Made by a program: the position numbers and the translations under genes. 64,000 nucleotides of DNA, from the IMG/VR virus record IMGVR_UViG_3300042691_032784, positions 17,153-81,152 of that record. One strand, 5' to 3'. This stretch comes from a virus. The notes beneath the pieces were generated by a model. The model was not told the origin of the DNA, ran no database searches, and saw nothing but the letters and a program-made list of their open reading frames with translations. How positions within the stretch are numbered: the stretch's first letter is position 1; every line of letters starts with the position of its first letter. Positions 36,816-43,866 of this stretch are shown here, piece after piece.

Positions 36816-37045
36816 CTTAAAAACAAACGAAATCAGACATAACCAAAAGTAATATATTGTATTATCATTAAAATCTTTAGCACCATCTCAATTTGTATCT
36901 CTCCCAATTTTAGATTTATTAATTCTAAAAGATACTCTTATTAATGGTCTAGCTGGTAACTCCTCACACGTCAACAGTTTATATAACTACGGGATCATGT
37001 AGTTATTAGACTTATGTTCACTCTCAAATACCATATCAAGTGCTG

Positions 37046-37054
37046 TGTGGATAA
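37046..37054 (-). promoter_or_regulatory. Single DnaA-box 9-mer
   Basis: The minus strand reads TTATCCACA, the exact DnaA consensus. Only one was seen; roughly one chance match is expected in a window of this size. Confidence 0.25.
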
Positions 37055-37124
37055 TCTTATACATAAATTAGTTTATATGCTTTCGAATTATCTTTATTAA
37101 GGTCATAGGTTTAACCTGTATTTA

Positions 37125-37325
37125 TTATTCTTTTATTTTAAATTGCCAATTTTGAGAATCAGCTAATTTTGAAGCATTTTTAGCTTCATTAATAGCATTT
37201 TCTCTTTCTTTACTACTTAAATCACTTATTTTAGTATAAGTAATTGATGTTGTAATTGCTGGTGCAGTATTACCTGTTTTACTACAAGTTGGAATTACTA
37301 CTACGAATTTAAGTTTTTTCTTCAT
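37125..37325 (-). CDS. Small hypothetical protein (66 aa)
   Basis: 66 residues. A basic start MKKKLKFVVVIPTCSK is followed by a Thr-rich stretch and a charged helix (SSKERENAINEAKNASKLAD). The N terminus is not hydrophobic enough for a clear signal peptide. Function unknown. Confidence 0.45.
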   Translation of the reverse strand: MKKKLKFVVVIPTCSKTGNTAPAITTSITYTKISDLSSKERENAINEAKNASKLADSQNWQFKIKE

Positions 37326-37391
37326 TTTGTTGTTTTAATTTATTAATAATATGTTTTAAGAACAATATTTTTTATTTATTAGGTTTTTATA

Positions 37392-37541
37392 TTAATGTTT
37401 TACTACTCGTTTAATACGAGTATAATTATCAGGATTATAACAATGTAAAATACATAAACTTCTAATACAACTTTGTTGTATACTATTAGTAGAATATACT
37501 AATTGTCCTACTGCAATTCTAGGTCTTTTACTTTTAGACAT
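37392..37541 (-). CDS. Small basic Cys-containing protein (49 aa)
   Basis: ATG at 37541 lies one base after the stop of the upstream gene (TAATATG). It encodes 49 residues, MSKSKRPRIAVGQLV... ending RIKRVVKH, with three Cys in the middle. The tight spacing supports translation. No family recognised. Confidence 0.5.
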   Translation of the reverse strand: MSKSKRPRIAVGQLVYSTNSIQQSCIRSLCILHCYNPDNYTRIKRVVKH

Positions 37542-37542
37542 A

Positions 37543-37917
37543 TTATATTTGTTTAGTTAAACAATTAATAATATATAAAGCAAATTGATTTTGAATAGAT
37601 TTAGCTTTATCTGCTCTAAGATTGTGACCATCTGTACCAGTTAAATTACCCCAACCACGTAAAATAATTAATACTTTACTACCTGATTTAATTAAACTAC
37701 CTTCAACAGATAAATCAGGAAAATATTGTTGTACTTTAAGATTATTATTAATAGCATGAAGTACTTCTTTTTTAGTTTCATTAGAAAGATATATACCATT
37801 AGTATCATCTTCTTCACTGAATTGAAATGCCATTTCATTATCTTTAGTTAGAACAGTATCATCTAATACTAAATCTTGTTTTAATGGGAATTTGTAATAC
37901 ATTTTAAATGCTTCCAT
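37543..37917 (-). CDS. Hypothetical protein (124 aa)
   Basis: 124 residues: α/β, with VEGSLIKSGSKVLIILRGWGN and an acidic patch (FSEEDDTNG). It heads a short run of three small genes below a structured non-coding region that could be its 5' leader. Function unknown. Confidence 0.5.
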   Translation of the reverse strand: MEAFKMYYKFPLKQDLVLDDTVLTKDNEMAFQFSEEDDTNGIYLSNETKKEVLHAINNNLKVQQYFPDLSVEGSLIKSGSKVLIILRGWGNLTGTDGHNLRADKAKSIQNQFALYIINCLTKQI

Positions 37918-37943
37918 GATTATGTTAGTTTTCGTTATTAATT

Positions 37944-38152
37944 AGAAGGTCTATTTTACCTTCTCGCACAATGCTATAAAATTATAGCTACTTACATTAA
38001 TATTAGCATTATGGTTTAGCTAATAAAGTATTGCTACTTGTAAGGCAATTATCTACTTAACGACTTATAGTAAAATAATTGCTGCCACTTCTATTACTCG
38101 TTTCCGGCATAAAGTAATAGATTTATTAACTCCAGTAGCTATGAGTCTACTG
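37944..38152. ncRNA. Cluster of five stem-loops, candidate structured RNA
   Basis: Consecutive perfect stems: AGAAGGT (37944)/ACCTTCT (37958); AATGCTA (37970)/TAGCATT (38004); GCAATTAT (38045)/ATAATTGC (38075); CTATTACT (38091)/AGTAATAG (38113); CAGTAG (38133)/CTACTG (38147). No ORF fits. The strand is unknown, but minus transcription would place it in the leader of the 124-aa gene. Confidence 0.5.
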
Positions 38153-38513
38153 TGTTTAATGTTTTAATATAATTCTTTAATATTTTATCAAATCTACTTA
38201 ATGTTTTAGTACATTTTCGTAGACAATAATATTTAATAAGAGAATCAGTAATATGTTTATATGTTTTTTCTAAATCATCAAACATACTAGGAATGTTTTT
38301 AACTCTTTGAAGTTCTTCTTCAGGAACTTTAGAATATTTATTATAAATAAAACTACTTTCACTAAGAAATAATTTTGCTTCATCAATACTAGAAGTAGCA
38401 TAAACATTTCTAATTTTATCTGTAACTTTATAATAATTATCTTTAAGTTCTATAGTAAAATTATTAGATTCTAATAATTCTATTAATTTAAGACCTGATA
38501 TATGAGTAATCAT
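38139..38513 (-). CDS. Hypothetical helical protein (124 aa)
   Basis: 124 residues. ISGLKLIELLESNNF, a β-hairpin, then long helices with RKCTKTLSRFDKILKNYIK at the C terminus. The C-terminal codons overlap the last stem-loop of the downstream cluster. Function unknown. Confidence 0.5.
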   Translation of the reverse strand: MITHISGLKLIELLESNNFTIELKDNYYKVTDKIRNVYATSSIDEAKLFLSESSFIYNKYSKVPEEELQRVKNIPSMFDDLEKTYKHITDSLIKYYCLRKCTKTLSRFDKILKNYIKTLNTVDS

Positions 38514-38519
38514 AATAAT

Positions 38520-38942
38520 TTAATTTAGTGTTGGATAATTATCTATTAAAGTTAAAGGTTTAATGTATTTACCTGCATATACTATATTTATAGGATGAAG
38601 TTTATCTGTAGTATAAATATATTTATAATAAATACCTTTAGCTAAAATAATATCATCTGGTACTATTGAAAATTCATCAGTAATACATTGAGGTATAATA
38701 GGTTTATTATTATCAATATATAAACTTGTATATTCATAATATAAATTCTTATAATTAGAATCAAATTTAGAAGAATTAGATAATTTAAAAATTATAATTT
38801 TAATAGTATCTGATTTAATAGTATCTGATTTAATACTATTAATATTTTTTTCTTCTAATATAGGAGCTTTTTTAATATTGTAATAAAATACAATAAATGA
38901 TGTTATCATCAATACTATTAATATGATTATGATTGTTTGCAT
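38520..38942 (-). CDS. Single-pass membrane protein with short repeat
   Basis: 140 residues. A transmembrane helix at about residues 3-21 (TIIIILIVLMITSFIVFYY) is followed by SDTIKSDTIK, a 5-residue repeat from a 15 bp tandem duplication near 38800-38832, then a soluble domain. Topology suggests a periplasmic or cytoplasmic anchored protein. Function unknown. Confidence 0.55.
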   Translation of the reverse strand: MQTIIIILIVLMITSFIVFYYNIKKAPILEEKNINSIKSDTIKSDTIKIIIFKLSNSSKFDSNYKNLYYEYTSLYIDNNKPIIPQCITDEFSIVPDDIILAKGIYYKYIYTTDKLHPINIVYAGKYIKPLTLIDNYPTLN

Positions 38943-38946
38943 TTGT

Positions 38947-39222
38947 TTAAGGATTAAAAGTTATAATTGATTCATATCTTATTATTCCATCTATTTCATA
39001 TCTTTTTGATATTTTAAAAGGTATATTAAAATCTTTAGCATCAAATAAGTTATGTATTAATTCTTTAGCTTTATTATGTGGTAATATAATAGATTTAAAG
39101 TTTATATCATTACCTGCTATAAAATTAATAAGTGGAAGGTCTGATGTAATGTCTACTTCATATACTTGGTCAGTAGATATTGATAGTTTTGTGTAAAGTT
39201 TGTCTGATTTATTTAAGTACAT
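38947..39222 (-). CDS. Hypothetical protein (91 aa)
   Basis: 91 residues, β-rich, MYLNKSDKLYTKLSISTDQV at the start. It lies immediately downstream, in leftward transcription, of the extraordinary C-free segment, so its expression depends on that leader or on a promoter within it. Confidence 0.45.
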   Translation of the reverse strand: MYLNKSDKLYTKLSISTDQVYEVDITSDLPLINFIAGNDINFKSIILPHNKAKELIHNLFDAKDFNIPFKISKRYEIDGIIRYESIITFNP

Positions 39223-39240
39223 GATTAAGTTAATTTGTAC

Positions 39241-39471
39241 TGTTAGTATTATGTTTTGTGGTGTAGGTAAGTGGTTGATATTGAGTTAATAAGGGTTTAG
39301 GTGGTTTTTTGGGATTAATAGAATGAGTTAATGTATTATTAGAGTGATTAATATGGTTATTATTGGGTTTATGAGTGTGTGTAGGATTAGAGTTATGGTT
39401 GTTAGGATTAGGGAGATTTTGGTGTGAATTAGTAGGTAGATGAGTAGATGAATTATTATATGTTGTTATTA
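39241..39471 (+). other. 231 bp cytosine-free, G-rich stretch
   Basis: No C on plus over 231 bases while G is about 30 percent (69 counted). A leftward RNA over it would be G-free and C-rich, the character of a Rho-utilisation site. Confidence 0.85.
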
Positions 39472-39547
39472 CTATGAGTTATGGCAACTTAAGTAATTAT
39501 ATAAATAACGGTACATATAACTCAGGGTCTACGTGCTTATGCCTATG

Positions 39548-39646
39548 TCTTCTTTTACTCTTACAATCAACTCTAACACTACAACCCCATCTACTCCAAC
39601 ACCTAATCTCCCCTCTCCATTTTAACCAATAACTAATCAATCAACA
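39548..39646 (+). other. 99 bp guanine-free, C-rich stretch
   Basis: No G on plus. A rightward RNA would be C-rich and unstructured. It mirrors the left arm across the central hairpin. Confidence 0.8.
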
Positions 39647-39764
39647 GTACTATGCCCATAATAAATCAAATTACCTAGTTAGTAATTTAATAATCAATCA
39701 ATAGTAATATAACCACAATATTCTACTGCCCAAACAATAGAATTTAATCAATCTTTAGTAATAT
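39635..39764 (+). repeat. Three iteron-like direct repeats
   Basis: Copies at 39635-39653, 39692-39710 and 39746-39764, consensus AATCAATCAAYAGTAMTAT (third copy has TTT for AAY). Spacing is 57 and 54 bp, close to five helical turns. Confidence 0.6.
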
Positions 39765-39777
39765 ATCAAACTTAATA

Positions 39778-40227
39778 TTATGTAGGCTTATTAGCCTTTA
39801 AATTATCAGGATAATTACTATTATCTTCTTTTTTAATAAACATATCACCATGACCTTTAAAAGATTCTTCCTCAGTAACAGGTCTAGTTCTTAAATCACT
39901 TAATGGTCTATTCATATCATGATTACGTTTATCTTTTTTATCTTGTAATATTTTATTCATAACATCAGCAAAATCTTTAATATCTTTTATTGCTTTATTT
40001 AGTTTAGTATAATACATAATAATATTATGTAAACATACTGCACCTAATGTTAAATTAACAACATTAAGAATAATTAAAGCAATTAAAGCATAAAGTCTTG
40101 CTAAAGTGGTTCTAACATTAACATCATCAAGAGTGATAATATTAAATGTGTGTGTTAGAATTAATACTTCGAATAGTAATACTAATAATAGTATTGAATA
40201 GAATGGAATAAGTTTATGAATTTTCAT
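39778..40227 (-). CDS. Two-pass membrane protein
   Basis: 149 residues. Hydrophobic helices at about residues 8-28 and 45-72. A charged cytoplasmic tail follows, with KDIKDFADVMNKILQDKKDKR and a C-terminal disordered stretch. It is transcribed leftward toward the C-free segment. Possibly a host membrane modifier; function unknown. Confidence 0.55.
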   Translation of the reverse strand: MKIHKLIPFYSILLLVLLFEVLILTHTFNIITLDDVNVRTTLARLYALIALIILNVVNLTLGAVCLHNIIMYYTKLNKAIKDIKDFADVMNKILQDKKDKRNHDMNRPLSDLRTRPVTEEESFKGHGDMFIKKEDNSNYPDNLKANKPT

Positions 40228-40284
40228 TTTGATTATGTTTTAAATTATTTGTTTTATTAATACTTCGTTTACTTTTACAACCAG

Positions 40285-40318
40285 AAGCATACTCGCCACA
40301 TATGTAGCGAATATGCTT
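40285..40318. other. 11 bp stem-loop in intergenic gap
   Basis: AAGCATA (40285-40291) and TCGC (40293-40296) pair with GCGA (40307-40310) and TATGCTT (40312-40318), one C/A mismatch. The loop holds ACATATGT. No U-run. It lies between 39778-40227 and 40350-40982, possibly an mRNA processing or stabilising structure. Confidence 0.6.
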
Positions 40319-40349
40319 GATTGTTATAGCCCGTACCTATTGTATGAGC

Positions 40350-40982
40350 TTATTTTTTGTTACCTTTTCCGGCAGGTTTACCAAAAGCTTCTGTTTCTAC
40401 TTCATCTTCTTCTTCAGCTTCAGAAGTATAACCTGCAAAAGGATTAGGTTGAGCAACAGGTTGAGCAACAGGTTGAGCAACGGCACCAAAAGAACTAATA
40501 CCCATAGATGCTAAAAAGCCTTTACCAATGGTATTAGCAATAGCTAAACGAGTTAGTTCCATATCAGTCAATGGAATATCCATAAAACCTTCAATACGTT
40601 GTCCGTCTTGTTGATAAGCAACTCTATCACCAATCTTTACTTTACCACTCAATTCATGAGTAGTAGTAGTAATAGCAGGATGTTTTTCATCGATAATATA
40701 AGTATCGCCTGCTTTATGATAAGAGATTTCAGTAGTTGCAATAGCACCTCTACAAGCATGTAATTCAGCTGTAAATTGAGGGTCTTCAACACTCACAACA
40801 CCAATAGCTCTACCGCTGTTTTGAAGAGAGATAAGAGCTTGTTGAGGATTAACAACAATATCCGGATGTCTAGTAACCATACCATTAGTAACTTGGTCAA
40901 CTGCAAAAATAACAACAGGACGTTTAACTTTAGTGTTCATAGGAATGATACGAACTCCATTAATTCTAAATTGTGTTTTCAT
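40350..40982 (-). CDS. Conserved-looking soluble protein with AQPV repeats, unusual GC
   Basis: 210 residues from ATG at 40982 (MKTQFRINGVRIIPMN); an upstream ATG at 41024 would add a hydrophobic, AT-encoded 14 residues and is rejected. The main domain (about residues 15-150) is α/β with VNPQQALISLQNSGRAIGVV. Then come AQPVAQPVAQP, an acidic stretch and a basic GKPAGKGNKK tail. Codons are visibly richer in G/C than neighbours, suggesting high expression or separate origin. It has a long structured leader. I do not recognise the family; a DNA-binding or early host-takeover role would be a guess. Confidence 0.6.
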   Translation of the reverse strand: MKTQFRINGVRIIPMNTKVKRPVVIFAVDQVTNGMVTRHPDIVVNPQQALISLQNSGRAIGVVSVEDPQFTAELHACRGAIATTEISYHKAGDTYIIDEKHPAITTTTHELSGKVKIGDRVAYQQDGQRIEGFMDIPLTDMELTRLAIANTIGKGFLASMGISSFGAVAQPVAQPVAQPNPFAGYTSEAEEEDEVETEAFGKPAGKGNKK

Positions 40983-41014
40983 AATAAAATATATAAATAA
41001 ATAATAAAAGATTT

Positions 41015-41118
41015 TAGTAGCCACAAGGACTACTACAGAACGTGGTTAATGCTTAAACAAACAAGCAAAGCTATGTGTTAACACAAAATCTAAGCGAGTA
41101 TTATTAATTTAAGCATTA
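41015..41118 (-). promoter_or_regulatory. Structured 5' leader of the 210-aa gene
   Basis: TAATGCTTAAA (41047-41057) pairs with TTTAAGCATTA (41108-41118). Inside is the palindrome TGTGTTAACACA (41074-41085). Nearer the gene, TAGTAG (41015-41020) pairs with CTACTA (41030-41035). A folded leader controlling or stabilising the mRNA is likely. Confidence 0.55.
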
Positions 41119-41212
41119 TGCTTTGTAGAGATTTAAGCAAAGTAGTACGGGTACTTCAAAACCTCCAAAACTTAGTAGGGGTCTTTATTAGGGTGGGTTC
41201 ACGTATACGGGG

Positions 41213-41403
41213 TTAACTATATATTCCTATTAATCCACATACAACTCCTCCTCCAACAATCAACTCCATCAAACTAACCTCCTCCTAAACCAACATCACC
41301 AAATCTAACCAAACTAATCCTACCAAAACCTCATCAACTTAACCAAATAAAACCTTTATCAACATTACAAACTTTTACAACTCTACCATCACTACTAAAA
41401 AAA
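41213..41403 (+). other. 191 bp guanine-free, C-rich stretch
   Basis: No G on plus over 191 bases; C about 32 percent (62 counted). It has CTCCTCC blocks. Rightward RNA would be an ideal Rho-utilisation segment upstream of the late operon. Confidence 0.85.
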
Positions 41404-41630
41404 GTTATATTAGTGAGTTACTATACAGCATTAACATATTAACTACTATTACCATTATCACCACTATTAAAAATTTTGTTAATATTATGTTAAAATATTA
41501 TTAATTATTTGTATATTACATTTTATTTATTATATTAAGATTATATAATACTAATTATTAATCAATAAAACAAATATATATATATAATTTAACAAAAATT
41601 TAACAATTAAATATAGTCGATTTAAGAGAT

Positions 41631-41658
41631 TTTTCCCCTTAAATGATAATGTTGTTGT
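41631..41658 (+). repeat. Dispersed motif, copy 12, at the late-operon leader
   Basis: TTTTCCCCTTAAATGATAAT, then GTTGTTG. One of two non-coding copies. It lies about 180 bp upstream of the first late gene in sense orientation. Partner at 42103. Confidence 0.7.
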
Positions 41659-41839
41659 CGAGTAAAAAATTATTAAATAGACGGTCTGAAAATGCCTATA
41701 TATCAATTATTATTCATATATTTGTAATTGAATATAAAGTATTTTTATATAAGGTATTAATAATACTGGTTATATTGTTAATATAACTTTTTTTAGTAAA
41801 GATACTATTAGTAATAATGAACAACAAAATAATAATGAT

Positions 41840-42358
41840 ATGAAAGAAACAATTAATCCTATTAATGTTAAAGTTCCTCAAGAACTTATTAACTATCGTC
41901 TTCAAGCTAAATCTATATTAGCTTTTTGTACTAATCAAGCTTATGCTAATAATCAAAAATTTTCATATAGTATTGAATTTAAAAAAGGAGAACAAGCTAT
42001 CACTTATGATAATGTAAATTATATTAAACATTATTATACTTTTAGTTTAATACTTCTTAATAAAAATACAAGTATTATTGGTCAAAGAATTGAATTATAT
42101 GTAACACACTACCCAATTTCTATGGGGGAAAATAGTATTACTTTAGAAAAATTAGCATATAAAGATTTCTTTACTAATGCTATTGCTTCTCTTATTAATA
42201 ATACTTATGCTATGTATATAAATTCTTTACAAAAAGATTTAGTTAAACCAGAAGATGTAACTTCTGAAGATGCTGAAAGAGAAGCTGCTATTATTAAAAA
42301 TAGAATTGAATCAGGTATTACTGAAGAAGAAAAACCAAAACTTATTATAACTAAATAA
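41840..42358 (+). CDS. First late-operon protein, unknown
   Basis: 172 residues. α/β N-terminal part (KVPQELINYRLQAKSILAFC), then β-rich YYTFSLILLNKNTSIIGQRIELYV, and a helical acidic C terminus. Start at ATG 41840, since the upstream ATG at 41818 is out of frame and stops. Likely a conserved crAss late-module protein. Function unknown. Confidence 0.6.
   Translation: MKETINPINVKVPQELINYRLQAKSILAFCTNQAYANNQKFSYSIEFKKGEQAITYDNVNYIKHYYTFSLILLNKNTSIIGQRIELYVTHYPISMGENSITLEKLAYKDFFTNAIASLINNTYAMYINSLQKDLVKPEDVTSEDAEREAAIIKNRIESGITEEEKPKLIITK
42103..42132 (-). repeat. Dispersed motif, copy 13 (C strand on minus)
   Basis: The minus strand reads TTTTCCCCCATAGAAATTGG, then GTAGTGTGTT. Antisense to the first late gene (YPISMGENS). 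About 490 bp from copy 12. Confidence 0.7.
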
Positions 42359-42364
42359 ATTATT

Positions 42365-42817
42365 ATGGCTTTAGATAATACTATGATAGAAATCTTTACT
42401 ACTGTTAAGAAAGAAGTAGAAGAAAAATTTGGTATAGTTTTATCAGTAGAAGAAATTCATTCTGTTTGGCATACACAAGTTGAAGCTTTTAAATATGCTA
42501 TTATTAAAGGTTTAACTATTAATTTTTTTAGATTTGGTAAATTTGTTGATGTTAAACGTAAAGAAACTGCTAAAGAATCTACTAAATTTGTTTCTAGTTT
42601 ATCTGTTTTTAAAGAATTATATCCTGAATTAGATGAAGTAACTCTTAGAAAACAATATGCTATTATTAAAGCTAAACAAAAAGCTGAATTTTTAAAAAGT
42701 AAAACTAGAGTACAAGGTATGAGTGTTAATGAAGTTTTAGATACTCCAAATAAAGGTACATATAATCCATTATTTTTTAAAGTTATTAATAAAAAAATAA
42801 TTAAACCAAATGAATAG
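42365..42817 (+). CDS. IHF/HU-like DNA-binding protein
   Basis: 150 residues. GIVLSVEEIHSVWHTQVEAFKYAI followed by KGLTINFFRFGKFVDV (about residues 22-63) follows the HU/IHF pattern of helix-helix then the GxFxxG-type turn. The DNA-binding β-arm part is modified and a helical extension follows. crAss-like phages encode such proteins near the packaging genes. A role in bending DNA for packaging or transcription is inferred. Confidence 0.6.
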   Translation: MALDNTMIEIFTTVKKEVEEKFGIVLSVEEIHSVWHTQVEAFKYAIIKGLTINFFRFGKFVDVKRKETAKESTKFVSSLSVFKELYPELDEVTLRKQYAIIKAKQKAEFLKSKTRVQGMSVNEVLDTPNKGTYNPLFFKVINKKIIKPNE

Positions 42818-43511
42818 AGATAATAGTAATAGTATATTTAGTATTAATGAAAGAGGTTTATTAGAAATTAACAAACCTGAAGCTAGAGAAGTACCTGAAT
42901 ATAAAGCTCTTATTGCTAGAGATAAAGGTTCAGAAGGTGATGCTGATGGAAAAAAGAAGTTAAAAGCTTTTTTAGAGTTATTATATATTTATTTAATTTT
43001 AGACCCTAGAAGTATGTATTATAATTTTTCTATTCAAGAAAGAAGAGAAAAAGCTGTTAAACATTGTGGTCTTAAATCAGGAACTAAAGCTGAATGGAAA
43101 GAAGATGATTTAATTAGACAAGCAATGATTAGATATGAAATGGATTTAAAATTAGATTCTACTGCTAATGCTTATCTTGCTGCTGAAAAAAATCTACATA
43201 ATACTGCTGAAAGTATTCATGATATTCAAAATAGTTTAGCTGATTTAAAAAGACAAACTAAAAATTTTATTAATAAATTATCTATTCAAGGAGAAGGAGG
43301 ATTAGGAGATGTAGAAAGAATTAATAATATTACTCAAGTTAATGCTTTATTGAATGAAATGATTAAAATTCAATTAGATACTAATAAAATTATTAAAGAA
43401 CTTCCTAACATGGATGAAATCAAAAACAAATTATATGCTTCTTATGCAGAAACAGGAGGAAGTAAAAAATTAGTTATTGGTAATCGTGAATTAGGTAATA
43501 GAGAATTATAA
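42810..43511 (+). CDS. Late-module helical protein, possible small terminase
   Basis: 233 residues. YKALIARDKGSEGDADGKKKLKAFLELLYIYLILDPRS, then long helices (residues 100-200) with coiled-coil character, and a C-terminal direct repeat GNRELGNREL. It overlaps the IHF-like gene by 8 bp and is upstream of TerL. Position and helical oligomer character would fit a small terminase subunit, but no DNA-binding motif is clear. Confidence 0.5.
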   Translation: MNRDNSNSIFSINERGLLEINKPEAREVPEYKALIARDKGSEGDADGKKKLKAFLELLYIYLILDPRSMYYNFSIQERREKAVKHCGLKSGTKAEWKEDDLIRQAMIRYEMDLKLDSTANAYLAAEKNLHNTAESIHDIQNSLADLKRQTKNFINKLSIQGEGGLGDVERINNITQVNALLNEMIKIQLDTNKIIKELPNMDEIKNKLYASYAETGGSKKLVIGNRELGNREL

Positions 43512-43514
43512 AAT

Positions 43515-43862
43515 ATGGTACCATTAATTTTAATGCCTGTTAAAGTTATAAATAATATAACTAATAAGTTTAATGGAGATATAGTTATTAAAGCTATTTC
43601 ATTAAATATTGCTGTTATTAAAAGTATTTCAGAAGATGAAGATAGTGGTCATGCTAATATTGAACTGTATAATAATATGTCTGACGTAGAAAATCCTAAT
43701 ATTAAAACTGCTATTCCTTTTATTACTTTTATTAATCATTTAAATAATATGCAATTAGTAGATTTTACTTTTTATAATTATTGTATGTCTTATAGTGATG
43801 CTGTAGATGATTATATTAAAAAAGGAATAGAACTTAGTAAACAACAAGACCTTAATAAATAA
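43515..43862 (+). CDS. Hypothetical protein (115 aa)
   Basis: 115 residues, α/β, beginning MVPLILMPVKVINNITN. No membrane segment or motif. It sits between the possible TerS gene and the nuclease with gaps of 3-4 bp. Function unknown. Confidence 0.5.
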   Translation: MVPLILMPVKVINNITNKFNGDIVIKAISLNIAVIKSISEDEDSGHANIELYNNMSDVENPNIKTAIPFITFINHLNNMQLVDFTFYNYCMSYSDAVDDYIKKGIELSKQQDLNK

Positions 43863-43866
43863 TAAA

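Larger units (their letters stand above)
36611..37124. other. 514 bp structured non-coding region
   Basis: No convincing gene. It holds dispersed-motif copy 11, a 16 bp-stem hairpin (36773-36815), an 8 bp hairpin ATAACTAC (36983-36990)/GTAGTTAT (36999-37006), and one perfect DnaA-box 9-mer (37046-37054). A 25-codon minus ORF (36987-37064) is too short to accept. GC is locally higher than in coding DNA. Confidence 0.6.
39223..39777. other. 555 bp non-coding region with mirrored base composition
   Basis: No gene on either strand. From left to right: 231 bp without a C on plus (39241-39471), a hairpin TGAGTTAT (39475-39482)/ATAACTCA (39517-39524), 99 bp without a G (39548-39646), then three iteron-like repeats. 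It is a candidate insulator or replication origin. Confidence 0.75.
40983..41839. other. 857 bp divergent control region between early and late modules
   Basis: No gene. From the minus gene outward: a structured leader (41015-41118), a region with mixed sequence (41119-41212), a G-free C-rich stretch (41213-41403), an extremely AT-rich stretch (about 41470-41610), and a dispersed-motif copy (41631-41658), followed by the late-operon start. It is the likeliest site of promoters for both modules and could include an unwinding element. Confidence 0.65.

Noticed and set aside
36844-36851. Minus-strand TACTTTTG promoter element
   Set aside because: Matches TAnnTTTG, but the -33 TTTG is missing.
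37046-37054. Replication origin at the single DnaA box
   Set aside because: One 9-mer is expected about once per window by chance; no cluster.
36987-37064. 25-codon minus ORF in the 36.6-37.1 kb gap
   Set aside because: Too short and without coupling to a neighbour; it overlaps a hairpin and may be chance.
41717-41724. TATATTTG as a Bacteroides promoter for the late operon
   Set aside because: The -7 element is perfect, but no TTTG lies 19-21 bases upstream; AT-rich DNA gives such matches by chance.
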